DNA of 64,000 nt, from NCBI RefSeq assembly GCF_030486595.1, contig NZ_JAUJZH010000038.1, positions 1 through 64,000 of the forward strand, read 5' to 3'. How positions within the stretch are numbered: the stretch's first letter is position 1; each line of letters starts with the position of its first letter. Positions 1 through 8,848 of the stretch are shown in pieces. The stretch is from Variovorax ginsengisoli. GTDB lineage: Bacteria > Pseudomonadota > Gammaproteobacteria > Burkholderiales > Burkholderiaceae_C. The notes beneath the pieces were generated by a model, which searched no databases, was not told the DNA's origin, and saw only the letters and a program-made list of their open reading frames with translations. Both the position numbers and the translations under genes were made by a program.

Positions 1-310
1 GCAGCAGCAGTCGGTGTTGAGATTCTCAAGGAGCTATTCAGCCGACGTGTTCGATCATTCCGATCCAACGCGGTGGCTCGGCGTTTGACAAACTGAGGGA
101 AGCCCTTGTAGGGCCTTCATGCCGGAATACCACTGATTACCCTTCTTGGCCTGATGCATCTCGGGGTCACGCTCGCCTTCAGCGTTCTTGGTCGAACTGG
201 ACGCGGCGATCAGCGTGGCATCCACAGCAGTGCCGGTACGCAGCAACAGGCCTTTGGCTTGAAGGATGTCGTTGACCACGCGCAGCATGCCAACGGCTAG
301 GTATGAAGGC
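1..310 (-). pseudogene. IS5-family transposase fragment
   Basis: The readable piece at 55-288 resembles the middle of an IS5-group DDE transposase. It carries the first catalytic Asp region (VDATLIAASSSTKN) and the DPEMHQAKKGNQW block, after which the frame runs into unrelated sequence. The same blocks occur in the intact IS5 copy at 45.3 kb, but the residues differ enough that this is another IS5 member. The remnant is cut by the window edge or by decay, and no inverted repeat is visible. Not functional. Confidence 0.7.
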
Positions 311-398
311 CCAATAGGTTATTGCGGGTGTTCACCCGGAGAAGTTTTGAGAGACTGGAAATCGCCAAACCCCCAATCGACTCACAACTCTGAACCGG

Positions 399-785
399 AT
401 GAACACCCATAAGAATGCCCGATTGACGTACCTGCGCCGCCTGGAGATGGTTCAAGACATCACTGAGCGTGGCGTCAGCGCATCAGATGCCGCTGCCGCG
501 CATGGTGTCAGTGCCGTCACCGCCCGCAAGTGGCTCGCCCGTCACCTGGTCGATGGCGCGTCGGGCCTGCTGGACAAATCCTCTCGCCCCGAGAAGTCAC
601 CTCGGTCCATCGCGCCTCATGTAGCTCTGGCCATCGTTGAGCTGCGCCGCAAGCTGTACACGAAGCTCCCGCTCGGTGTTCTCGTCCAACTCAATCGTCT
701 TGGCAACCCGCATCGCTCCAACCTCCTGGGCGATTGGAGTATGCCGGAGCAATTACGTTCTGATACTTTGCGCGCACTGCACTAG
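399..785 (+). pseudogene. IS481-family transposase N-terminal remnant
   Basis: The first roughly 90 residues match the helix-turn-helix start of IS481 transposases (MNTHKNARLTYLRRLEMV, then GVSASDAAAAHGVSAVTARKW). After the LAIVELRRK block the sequence leaves the family, and the DDE catalytic core is absent. The flank at 329-398 contains two facing copies of a TTCACCCGG/CCGGATGAA-like end, probably the decayed IS terminus. It cannot transpose by itself. The family call is by motif memory, not by search. Confidence 0.7.
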
Positions 786-868
786 GAGGCGGATATCAGG
801 GAAAAAGAGGCCCCGGCACGGTGCCGCACTGGCAGTGTGTCGATCAGGCAGCCGTGGCTGGCCGAGAG

Positions 869-1765
869 CTAGCTGGGGTGGTTCGCCGCGGCACCCGAAG
901 GCACGGTCGGTGGCATGGTCGCGCTGAAGAACTCGCGGAAATGCTGCTGCACCGTGGCCGCACAGTCCACACAGCCCGTGCTCTCGGGGTCGTACAGCGC
1001 CTTCGGCCAGTTCGAAGCACTGGGCAGAACGCTGCTCGTGACCTCGATGCCCGCCGCACGCAGGCGGCCCGCGAAGGTCAGCGCTTCGTCGCGCATGGCG
1101 TCGTCCGCCCCCACCAGCACCAGCGCGGGCGCCAGCGACGACAGCCGCAACGAGCCGCTCGGCACCGCATAGGGATGCACGGTGCTCGAGGGGCCGTTCA
1201 AGTACTTTTTCCAGCCGCTGGCCCAGCGGCATTCGGGCTCGTCGCTGGTGGCGTTGCGCAGCGAGGCAGTGCCGGCGCACGGGTCGAGCATCGGCGAAAG
1301 CAGGATCTGGCCCGCCACCGGCGGATAGGCCCGGTCGCGGGCGATCAGCGCCACTGCGGCCGTCAGGTTGCCGCCGGCTTCCTCGCCAGCCAGGTACACC
1401 TTCGCGCCCTTGCCGCCGAGCTTGGTGCGCTGCTTGTAGAGCCATTCGAGGGCGGCATAGCCCACCTCGATGGGCTCCGGGAATGGCGACTGGGGCGCCA
1501 GCGGGTAGGCGAGCGACACCACCACCGCACCCGCTCCAGCCAGCAGCCGCGCCACATTGCGGCCGTTGTCAAGGCCGCCGCAGACGAAGGTGCCGCCGTG
1601 AAAATGCAGCACCAGCGGCGCCACGTCTCCCTTGGCGCGCTGTCCGTACGCACGAGCACTGACCGGTTCGCGGCCGGGCAGCTCGATCGACAGATCGGCT
1701 TCCACGCCTTGTGCCACCGCGCGGGCAGCGGCTTCGGCAGAACGGGGCGATGGAACGGTAGACAT
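869..1765 (-). CDS. alpha/beta hydrolase (HSL-like) lacking the catalytic Ser
   Basis: This 298-aa protein has the fold signature of the hormone-sensitive-lipase/acetyl-esterase family. The oxyanion-hole HGG motif is at residues 56-58, a YPLAPQSPFPEP lid strand follows, and the acid Asp region is LVGADDAM. The nucleophile elbow, normally GDSAGG, reads GEEAGG at residues 127-132, so the serine is a glutamate, and the region expected to carry the catalytic His reads SASNW. Seen in the bases, this is no frameshift artefact. It may be a non-esterase homologue. I chose the ATG at 1765 because GAGG precedes it and the family starts there; the open frame extends upstream to 1864 without homology. 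It stands alone between IS remnants. Confidence 0.75.
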   Translation of the reverse strand: MSTVPSPRSAEAAARAVAQGVEADLSIELPGREPVSARAYGQRAKGDVAPLVLHFHGGTFVCGGLDNGRNVARLLAGAGAVVVSLAYPLAPQSPFPEPIEVGYAALEWLYKQRTKLGGKGAKVYLAGEEAGGNLTAAVALIARDRAYPPVAGQILLSPMLDPCAGTASLRNATSDEPECRWASGWKKYLNGPSSTVHPYAVPSGSLRLSSLAPALVLVGADDAMRDEALTFAGRLRAAGIEVTSSVLPSASNWPKALYDPESTGCVDCAATVQQHFREFFSATMPPTVPSGAAANHPS

Positions 1766-1931
1766 AGGCGACCTCGGGAGGGTGGGCGATGGTTCAAATA
1801 TAAGTCGCCCAGTGAGACATTGAACAGGCAAGCCGCCCCCGCGCCGTTTCCAAACCGACAACAATCGAAGCCCTCCGCTGGGGAATGGCTGCTTGTGTGA
1901 GAATCCGCTCTCCCCGGTGTGGGCCGGGTAC

Positions 1932-3042
1932 TAGTCCACTGAATCGTTGAAATCGGATGTGTATGCTCCATCTTGAAAGGCATGCACAGGATGAAGTTGA
2001 CGGCCGACGAGCGCGGCGAACTGGAAGCAGTGATTCGCAAGCGCAGTGGCAGTGCAGCGTTGGCGCGGCGCGCGCGTTGCGTTCTGCTGTGGGCCGACGG
2101 GTGAACGTCGGGTAGACATCCGCGCCAAGCTGGCCTGCAACGACGCTTTCGTCACGCGATGGACCAAGGCGTTTGAACTTCAAGGTCTCGCCGGGCTGGT
2201 GTCGCTGCACCCGGGGCCGCGCGCCTGTACGGCCGGTGGCCAAGCTGGAAGCGCGTGTGCTCAACAGGACGCTCAAGCACAAACCGAAAGATGGCTCCAC
2301 GCACTGGAGCAGCCGCAAGCTGGCGGGCGAACTGGGCGACGTATCGTTCTCTGCCGTGCAGCGCATCTGGCGCAAGCACGGACTGCAGCTGCATCGGCTG
2401 GAGCGGCACCTCGTCTCCAACGACCCCAACTTCGAGACCAAGGCTGCGGACGTGATCGGCCTGTACCTGAACCCGCCGGCGCACGCCGCCGTGTTCTGCG
2501 TGGACGAGAAGACGGCGATCCAGGCGCTGGATCGCAAGGACCGCATGCTGCCGCTGGCGCCGGGCCATGCCGAGAGCCACGGGTTCGAGTACAAGCGCAA
2601 CGGCACCCTCAGCCTGTTCGCTGCCCTGAACACCGCTACCGGCGAAGTCCTTGGCATGACCGCCTCGCGCCACACCAGCGAGCAGTTCGTCAGCTTCCTC
2701 GGCGACGTCGTCGGCACTCAGCCGCAGGGCCGCGAGATCCACGTCATCTGCGACAACGTCAGCAGCCACAAGACCGAGCTGGTCGAGGCCTTCCTGGCTG
2801 AACACGAGAACGTGCGGATCCACTACACGCCCACCTACTCGTCGTGGCTCAACCAGGTCGAGAACTGGTTCTCGCGCATCCAGCGCGACGTCATCAGCCG
2901 CGGCATCTTCACCTCGTTCAAGGACCTGGACAAGAAGCTCATGCGATATATCCGTCGGCACAACAAGGACCCCAAGCCGCTGAAGTGTAAGTACGACAAT
3001 CCCCAGCGCCGACACCACCAATTCTTCTGATTCAGTGGACTA
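1932..3042. mobile_element. IS630-family element, copy 1
   Basis: Perfect inverted ends GTCCACTGAATC (1934-1945) and GATTCAGTGGAC (3029-3040) are flanked on both sides by the dinucleotide TA, the target duplication typical of IS630/Tc1 transposons. The TA lies in a CTAG tetranucleotide on each side. The ends are intact, but the transposase inside has two frameshifts, so the copy looks mobile only if transposase is supplied in trans. It separates the alpha/beta hydrolase from a stretch without genes. Confidence 0.9.
1991..3030 (+). pseudogene. IS630 transposase with two frameshifts
   Basis: Translation from the ATG at 1991 runs to a TGA at 2102. The protein resumes in the next frame at ADGERRVDIRAKLACN, then shifts again near 2215 (LHPG to RAPVRPVAKLEA) and stays open to 3030. 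Each shift is explained by one extra G, in GGG at 2099-2101 and GGGG near 2214-2217. The DDE catalytic core is complete: FCVDEK, ICDNVSSHKT and WLNQVENWF. Two +G changes in G runs could be real decay or homopolymer sequencing errors. If they are errors the gene would encode about 345 aa. Confidence 0.85.
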
Positions 3043-3359
3043 GCAATGCTCGACGAAGGCATCGGGTTCAGTCTGGCGCCGTGAACTTGAATGACTGCGC
3101 CGCGCCAGTCGCCTCGACGGTGCCTGATCAATGCGACAAAATGTCTTGCGCCGATCGGCAAGGCGTCGTTGAAGTTGCGGCTTGCGTTGTGGAGGGGACG
3201 CCGCGTTTCGAACCAACAGCGCTGATACCGATGAACGCTGTGGCACATGGATCGACTGTCAGCAAAGCGCCGAAATCCTCTGAATTCATCGTCGGGCGAG
3301 AGTTGCCGTCAACATTGCCACTCCCGACGACTTTTGTCGCGCTGGTGACTCGCGTCAGC
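3043..3359. other. Intergenic, no gene recognised
   Basis: About 300 bases between IS630 copy 1 and the amidohydrolase remnant. Short open frames occur on both strands, but none has a recognisable motif, a plausible start or a family match. No repeat or terminator hairpin stands out. Confidence 0.5.
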
Positions 3360-4235
3360 TCAGCCGACCTCTAGGCGCCGCTGCACCACGTCCAGCAGCA
3401 CCTGAGCGCCCTGGACGAGTTGCTGCTCTTCCGTGTGCTCGCGCGGGTTGTGGCTGATGCCTTCGTGACTCGGCACAAAAATCATGGCTGCCGGTGCGAT
3501 GCGCGAGATCATCTGGGCGTCGTGGCCAGCTCCCGATGTCATGCGGCGGTACGTGAAACCAAAACGAAGCGCTGATGCTTCGATTTCGTCGGCCAGACTG
3601 GGATCGAACACCACCGGCTCGAAGCGCACGAGCCGCTCGGTTTCGATCTTCACCCCTCCTGCACCGCAGTTTTCGCTAAGAAGGCAGCCAGAAGTTTCTC
3701 CGCCGCTTGCAAACGTTGTTCGTCGGGATCGCGCAGGTCTACCGTGATGACTGCCTTGCGGGGGATAACGTTGATAACGTCGGGCTCGAGACGCAGCGAG
3801 CCAACCGTGGCCAATGTCGTTTCGGGAGCTGCACCTGACCACCTGCTCACGCAGGAAAGCCACGATCGCGGCGGCCACATAACCCGCGTCATGGCGCAAG
3901 CGAGTAGGCGTGGTTCCAGCGTGGTTCGCTGTGCCTTGAACCGTGATCTTTTGCCCGGATATTCCTTGGCGACTTTCGACCACTCCGATGAGTCGACCTT
4001 CAGCCCCCAAGAATGGGGCCTTGCTCGATATGCAGTACCAGATACTCACGAGGGATGATGGCGCCTGGGCTCCATCTCGCCTGCGTACCCGATGCGGGCC
4101 AATTCATCGCCCAACCGCGTCCCATCAGTTCCGATCGCGTCGAGAGCGGCTTCCGCCGAACCTGACTCTGCACCGATGTCCTGAACATCGCCACGAACTC
4201 ATGTGTGGAGGTTGGCGAGCTAGGGTGGCCGGGCC
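3360..4235 (-). pseudogene. M20 amidohydrolase (N-carbamoyl-amino-acid hydrolase type), frameshifted
   Basis: Pieces of a Zn-dependent M20 amidase can be followed across at least three frames. They are LDAIGTDGTRLGDELARIGYAG (about 4110-4175), YLVLHIEQGP (about 4020-4045), GVVESRQGISGQKITVQG with NHAGTTPTR, then LEPDVINVIPRKAVITVDLR, and finally TSGAGHDAQMISRIAPAAMIFVPS, ending at 3360. These are the HIEQGP metal-site, dimer-domain and GAGHDA signatures of N-carbamoyl-L-amino-acid hydrolase or allantoate amidohydrolase. The N-terminal third is missing or unreadable beyond 4235. Several indels make it non-functional. Confidence 0.8.
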
Positions 4236-4464
4236 CTGGTCTTACTTCTAAGGGTTTCGTCCATGGGTCGACTGCCGAACTCGGGGTCGGCGCTCTCTTG
4301 GCGACGTCGGACCTGGCGGTTTGAGCGCATCCACTGCCCCTTCAGCAATGACGCGGCTCCTCCGCAACATCACAGCCGACTGGGGCACGCGGCCATGGAC
4401 TAGAAGGAAGCGAGGAGCCAGTTCCCCTTAGGTCACTCCCAATGTCGGTTGCATTGAAATCGGC

Positions 4465-5526
4465 TCACAGGGCCCGCAGGAACGCCAGAAGTTCCCGGTT
4501 GACCGCCAAGGGTTGCTCCTGCTGAATCCAGTGCCCGCAATTCGGAATAATGATCGATCCGCGCAGGTCCATGAGCACCTCTGGCGCGCGAGCGATCGCC
4601 TGCTGACTCCAGATGGTGACAATGTCGCGATCACCGCCGATGTAAAGCGCTGGTACTTCGATCGGCTTGCCTTGATGCTGACCGAGAATCTCCCAATCTA
4701 GATCTGAGTTCCGGTAGTAATTCAGCGGACCGGTTAGTCCACCATATTCAAGTTCTGCCAGACAGACTTCTAGGATGTCTTCGCTGAGCCAAGCCGGCAG
4801 CTTCTCTGGTTGCTCGAGTAGCGCATTGAAGGTTCCGGATCGAGGCACGGACATGACGGCACGAACAAAATCGCGGAGCATATCCTCGGGCAACCTTGTT
4901 AAGTCCACACCTGCAAGCTCTGGAGGCAAGGGCCGGTCAGCAGATAGAGTGTAAAACGCACTCGTCAGCCAACTCCGCAGATCCCGCTCTGCTTCACGCG
5001 CCGCGATATCGCCGGGGAGGGAGAAATATTCGTGATAGAACATCGAGTCAGGACCAGCCAGCTGGCGGTTCGCCACGCTCGGCCGCAATTCGCCGAAGGG
5101 GTTACCCGGTAGACAAGCCAAGCCACGCGCGCCGAACGGAACACTAAGCCCGACCACTGCGCGAAATATATCTGGTCGCGTCCACGCTGCGGTCCAAGCC
5201 ACCGGCGCTCCTAGGTCGTGGCCGACGATAACTGCGCTCGATTCACCCAGAGCCTCGACCACGCCGACGCAGTCTGCAACCAGTTCTGTGATTCGGTATG
5301 CGACGGCTTCAGCGGGCTTGGACGATCTCCCGTAGCCCCGCATATCCATGGCGACCGCGCGATATCCTGCCGCCGCTAACGCGTCGAGTTGGTGTCGCCA
5401 AGAGTACGACGATTCGGGGAATCCGTGACACAACAGCACCATCGGCCCTGACGATCCGGCAATCTTCAGGCGAATGCGCTGGCCATTGGATTGAACACTT
5501 CTCGATTCCCAGTCAGCTATAGACAT
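4465..5526 (-). CDS. Epoxide hydrolase-like alpha/beta hydrolase
   Basis: A 353-aa soluble alpha/beta hydrolase. It has HGFPES (34-39, the HGxP oxyanion motif of epoxide hydrolases), the nucleophile elbow GHDLGA with Asp104, the acid region YIGGDRD and the catalytic His in NCGHW near the C-terminus. An Asp rather than Ser nucleophile points to an epoxide hydrolase or haloalkane-type enzyme. The ATG at 5526 has GGAGAG eight bases upstream; an in-frame extension to 5589 lacks homology. It is the last gene of the leftward set that starts with the cupin at 7600, though 140 bases separate it from the small gene upstream, so co-transcription is likely, not certain. Confidence 0.85.
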   Translation of the reverse strand: MSIADWESRSVQSNGQRIRLKIAGSSGPMVLLCHGFPESSYSWRHQLDALAAAGYRAVAMDMRGYGRSSKPAEAVAYRITELVADCVGVVEALGESSAVIVGHDLGAPVAWTAAWTRPDIFRAVVGLSVPFGARGLACLPGNPFGELRPSVANRQLAGPDSMFYHEYFSLPGDIAAREAERDLRSWLTSAFYTLSADRPLPPELAGVDLTRLPEDMLRDFVRAVMSVPRSGTFNALLEQPEKLPAWLSEDILEVCLAELEYGGLTGPLNYYRNSDLDWEILGQHQGKPIEVPALYIGGDRDIVTIWSQQAIARAPEVLMDLRGSIIIPNCGHWIQQEQPLAVNRELLAFLRAL

Positions 5527-5666
5527 AGTCCACTCTCCAATTAACTCTAGATGCGCCAAGCAGCTTTGTACTTGTTCGCATCTGCTCAATGAAATTCCTC
5601 CCCAGACCCATACGCCCGGGGAGCGAAGCAGCCAAACGATTGGACCCTTGAGCCCCCACTACAATG

Positions 5667-5930
5667 TCAAGCGACGAATGTGGACGGCATGGAAGGGTCA
5701 CAATGCGCATCCGAAGCGCGCCGCAAGCCAAGCATCTCGACACCGCGCTTGCGCAGCAACTCTGAGTCACTAGTCAGAGCGCGTTGCAGACACTCGTCGA
5801 TGTAGGCCTCGTCACTCTGCAGGCGCGACAGATCGACGCGCCAGCCCATGCCAGCCATCAGCCATTTAAAGGAGACCAGATTGAGGAAGCGGGTGCTTCC
5901 TTCCGGGTCTCTGGTGTGTGCCGCATTCAT
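5667..5930 (-). CDS. Small conserved hypothetical protein
   Basis: An 87-aa protein starting MNAAHTRDPEGSTRFLNLV, with a hydrophobic KWLMAGMGW patch followed by a charged helical tail (DEAYIDECLQRALTSDSELL). I recall similar short proteins from Burkholderiales with the same STRFLNLVSFKWLMAG start, without known function. No signal peptide or enzyme motif is seen. It lies 51 bases downstream of the alcohol dehydrogenase on the same strand, which supports membership in the AraC-linked operon. The Met at 5930 is followed immediately by the conserved region, favouring this start. Confidence 0.6.
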   Translation of the reverse strand: MNAAHTRDPEGSTRFLNLVSFKWLMAGMGWRVDLSRLQSDEAYIDECLQRALTSDSELLRKRGVEMLGLRRASDAHCDPSMPSTFVA

Positions 5931-5981
5931 AGGTAAAACAGCTGCTAGTGCCGATCACTAGTTGGACGGTGCGCGGCTGGG

Positions 5982-7064
5982 CTATGGAACGATGATGATC
6001 TTGGCATCACGTTCTGGATCGGCCAATCGGGCAAAGGCGTCCGGTACCCCGTCGAGTCCTACATGGCTGGTGATAAGCGCACCGACCTGCAATCGGCCGG
6101 AAACGATATGCGAGAACGCCTCTGCGAATTCCTCGATCGTGTAGGCGATACTGAAGGCCAGATCAACCTCCTTCATGATGGCGAACGTGGGGTAGAAGGT
6201 GTCCAGTTCCATGCAAAGGCCAGCTACAACGATCTTGGAACACGGAGGGGCACCGGCCAGAATCTTCTGGATAATGCCGGGTACGCCGACGCACTCGAAG
6301 ATGATTGAAGGGCGAAATGAAAACGCTGGGAACATCGGCGTTTGGCGACCAAAGCGCGTTGGGTCCGGAGCGGCGGCGACAGATCGCCACGAGTCGTAGG
6401 GCGACGTTTCGCGTGGGTCGACCACAATGTCGGCCCCAAGAGCGGCGGCCATCGCACGACGCGATGGCGAAAAATCCGCCGCGACGATCGGGCCAACGCC
6501 GCGCATCTTGAGCACGGCAATAACTGCCAGCCCGATGGGGCCACAGCCAATGACGATCGGCACGTCATCGGATCCCAGCCCACCCCGATTGACGGCATGC
6601 AAGGCCACCGCGAGCGGCTCGGCCAAGGTAGCCATGTCACTGGGCACGTCGTCGGGCACCGGCATGAGGAGATCTTCCGACAGCACCATGTATTCGGCAA
6701 ATCCGCCAGGCGTGTCCAAGCCGCCAAATCCGAGTGTCACCGGCTGCGGTCGGAGGAGGAAGGGTGCCGAGACGACGCGCGTGCCGACCTTTTGTGCCCC
6801 ACGACTTCCCGGCCCGTGCTCAACCACCTCTGCACAGAATTCGTGACCAAGAACTACTGGCTTGCTGGGATCGAAGAGCTCTATGCCTGCCACCTCGCGT
6901 GCACTAGCGAGCAATTTTCCGCCGTGCGCAACACAGTGCAGGTCGCTCCCACAAATTCCGCACGCCAGAGTCTTGACGAGGACCTCGCCCGATCCGGGTT
7001 GAGGAATTGGTGCGTCGGCCATCGCAAGGCCTCCGCCTTGCATGACAACAGCGCGCATCGTCAT
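5982..7064 (-). CDS. Zinc-type alcohol dehydrogenase (MDR family)
   Basis: A 360-aa medium-chain dehydrogenase. The catalytic zinc ligands sit in CGICGSDLHC and GHEFCAEV, and the nucleotide-binding turn is VIGCGPIGLAV. The structural-zinc loop with four cysteines is absent, which suits several MDR branches. Reaction inferred: NAD(P)-dependent oxidation of an alcohol or reduction of a carbonyl, substrate unknown. The start at 7064 overlaps the cupin stop as ATGA and has AAGGAG eight bases upstream, indicating translational coupling. A longer frame to 7145 would run inside the cupin gene and is rejected. Confidence 0.85.
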   Translation of the reverse strand: MTMRAVVMQGGGLAMADAPIPQPGSGEVLVKTLACGICGSDLHCVAHGGKLLASAREVAGIELFDPSKPVVLGHEFCAEVVEHGPGSRGAQKVGTRVVSAPFLLRPQPVTLGFGGLDTPGGFAEYMVLSEDLLMPVPDDVPSDMATLAEPLAVALHAVNRGGLGSDDVPIVIGCGPIGLAVIAVLKMRGVGPIVAADFSPSRRAMAAALGADIVVDPRETSPYDSWRSVAAAPDPTRFGRQTPMFPAFSFRPSIIFECVGVPGIIQKILAGAPPCSKIVVAGLCMELDTFYPTFAIMKEVDLAFSIAYTIEEFAEAFSHIVSGRLQVGALITSHVGLDGVPDAFARLADPERDAKIIIVP

Positions 7065-7600
7065 TTTTGACTCCTTTCGACGGCATAGTGGGCCGAGCCA
7101 CCCTTCAAGTACTGAACGGCATCGAGGCCCTGAGCCTTTGCACACGTCTTGATCAGGTTTTGAAATGTGATGGCATCGAGAACTGAGATGAACTTGCCTT
7201 CTTCATCGAAGTGCACGTTTCCGCCGAAGACGATGAAGAAGACGACCGTATCCTCGGTGTTGGTTTCCGGGACGCAGAAGGTGTGCATCGACGAGGAGGG
7301 CTCGTACAGGTAGGAGCCCGGGGTCTGCACCTGGTCCGGATATTCCTTGTAGAACCAGCTGCCCTTCAGCGTATATCCGTGGACGGCGCCCGTGTGCAGG
7401 TGGGACGGCACCACAATCCCGGGCGCAAAGATGCCGATTACTGCCGAAACCCCGGCTTCGGGATCGGCCAACAGCGGCTGGAAGTGAATCCCCGGTCCTA
7501 GCGCGTCTTTCATGACCGGGATGTCCTTGACGTTGAGCGTTAGAAGCTCGTCCTGCGGAAGCGTGAAGACGGGTGCCTTGAATGCAGCGTGGGTGGTCAT
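7061..7600 (-). CDS. Cupin, 2,4'-dihydroxyacetophenone dioxygenase-like
   Basis: A 179-aa single-domain cupin. Metal-binding motif 1 is VVPSHLHTGAVHGYTLKGSW and motif 2 includes EPSSSMHTF. The overall pattern resembles 2,4'-dihydroxyacetophenone dioxygenase, a non-haem iron enzyme cleaving the side chain of hydroxyacetophenones, but the substrate here is unproven. It is the first gene of the leftward operon, directly coupled to the dehydrogenase by a 4-base overlap and divergent from the AraC regulator. A clear GGAGAATTC precedes the ATG. Confidence 0.75.
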   Translation of the reverse strand: MTTHAAFKAPVFTLPQDELLTLNVKDIPVMKDALGPGIHFQPLLADPEAGVSAVIGIFAPGIVVPSHLHTGAVHGYTLKGSWFYKEYPDQVQTPGSYLYEPSSSMHTFCVPETNTEDTVVFFIVFGGNVHFDEEGKFISVLDAITFQNLIKTCAKAQGLDAVQYLKGGSAHYAVERSQK

Positions 7601-7744
7601 TGAATTCTCCTGTGGTTGTAAATTTCGGTGTGACTTGAATCGGTTTGTAGTGCACGAGCGCTAGTTCGGTTCCACCGCGCTCGAGGGAAATCATGACAGG
7701 GCATGGTTTCTCCGACTTGCCTTTGAGCGAAGTTTGCTTAGCAT
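7601..7744. promoter_or_regulatory. Divergent promoter region between cupin operon and araC-type gene
   Basis: A 144-base gap between two divergent genes must hold both promoters and probably the AraC-type binding sites. I see no confident palindrome; AraC-family sites are usually direct repeats. A short CGAGCGCTAGTTCG stretch is the most symmetric element. Assignment rests on gene layout only. Confidence 0.45.
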
Positions 7745-8848
7745 TTGACGACTATGACGGATCTGATCCGGGGCTTGGCGTTGCTCCACTTTGCAAACTT
7801 GGTGTCGACTCTCGGTGGCGACGCCGACTCGCTTTTGCGAGCGCACGGCGTCGATCCAGACGCGGCAGGTAGCTATGAGCGGTTCGTCACCTACAGGGGC
7901 TTCGCCGAAGTTATCGGTTCGGCGGCGGTTGAACTTGATTGCCCCGACTTCGGTATGCGTCTCGGCCGCAAGCAGGGGATCGAAATCCTCGGTCCCGTCG
8001 CGCTCCTGATTCGCCATTCCGAGACCGTCGCCCACGCACTTGACAGGGTGTCGCGATATCTATATTTCTGCGCGCCGCCTGATACCACTTTGCTCACCCG
8101 TGGATCGCGATCGGCAGAATTCACCTTCGGAATCGCCCGGCGGCAAATTGCGTATCGGGATCAGATGGTCGAAAAGAGCCTCAGTATCGCGATGGATGCC
8201 TTCCGACTTATGCTCGGCGAAGGTTTTGTGCCGCTTCGTGTCACCTTTCAGCATCGTCGCATCTCGGCTTCCGAGAGGTATAGCGACGTGTTCGGCTGCC
8301 CAGTCCAGTTCGGAAGCGATGTGAACTCTATTCATCTGCCCAGCGGCGCGCTGAATGAACCAATCCGCGGGAGGGACGCGATGGTGCTCTCATTGGCAGA
8401 AAACTACCTCGCCCAGACCGGCCCCACTTTTTCCCTGAGCCATCACGTTGAGGAAATGATCCATCGGCTTTTGAACCTGAACCGAGCCACCCTCGTAGAG
8501 GTCGCACACGAGATGGCCGTTCATCCTCGTGTACTTCAGCGCAGACTTGCCGAATCAGACACGTCATTCGAGGAAATCTTGGACGACGTGCGGCGCGCCC
8601 TAGCCTGGCAGCTGTCGACGACGGGCATGCAGATTTCGCAGATCGCGGAAAAGCTCGGATACTCTGAACAGAGCAGCTACGCTCGAGCTTGCCGGCGGTG
8701 GTACGGCGAATCACCCCGGCAACTGATCGAGCGCCGTCGGAGCCTGACGGACGCAAGTGGACCCGCCCAGAGGTTTGAGAACGCGCGCGTTGTTAGGACG
8801 ACGAAACAGGCGGCCGCCAATGACATGGTTCGAATAGCCCGCTGGTAG
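7745..8848 (+). CDS. AraC-family transcriptional regulator
   Basis: About 365 aa. The N-terminal half resembles the arabinose-binding-like effector domain of the OruR/ArgR-type branch (LLRAHGVDPDAAGSYERFV, CPDFGMRLG). The C-terminal 90 residues form the double helix-turn-helix (VHPRVLQRRLAESDTSFEEI and QISQIAEKLGYSEQSSYARA). It probably activates the divergent cupin-dehydrogenase-epoxide hydrolase genes in response to an aromatic or related substrate; that link is inference from position. The start may be the TTG at 7745 or the ATG at 7754; neither has a strong ribosome site, and the ATG fits the family better. Confidence 0.85.
   Translation: MTTMTDLIRGLALLHFANLVSTLGGDADSLLRAHGVDPDAAGSYERFVTYRGFAEVIGSAAVELDCPDFGMRLGRKQGIEILGPVALLIRHSETVAHALDRVSRYLYFCAPPDTTLLTRGSRSAEFTFGIARRQIAYRDQMVEKSLSIAMDAFRLMLGEGFVPLRVTFQHRRISASERYSDVFGCPVQFGSDVNSIHLPSGALNEPIRGRDAMVLSLAENYLAQTGPTFSLSHHVEEMIHRLLNLNRATLVEVAHEMAVHPRVLQRRLAESDTSFEEILDDVRRALAWQLSTTGMQISQIAEKLGYSEQSSYARACRRWYGESPRQLIERRRSLTDASGPAQRFENARVVRTTKQAAANDMVRIARW

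Noticed and set aside
821-1900. A 359-residue plus-strand frame antisense to the hydrolase
   Set aside because: Arg/His-rich translation without motifs; it is the GC-driven complement of the real gene.
2152-3021. A 289-residue minus-strand frame across IS630 copy 1
   Set aside because: Antisense of the transposase; no family features and the DDE protein is clearly on the plus strand.
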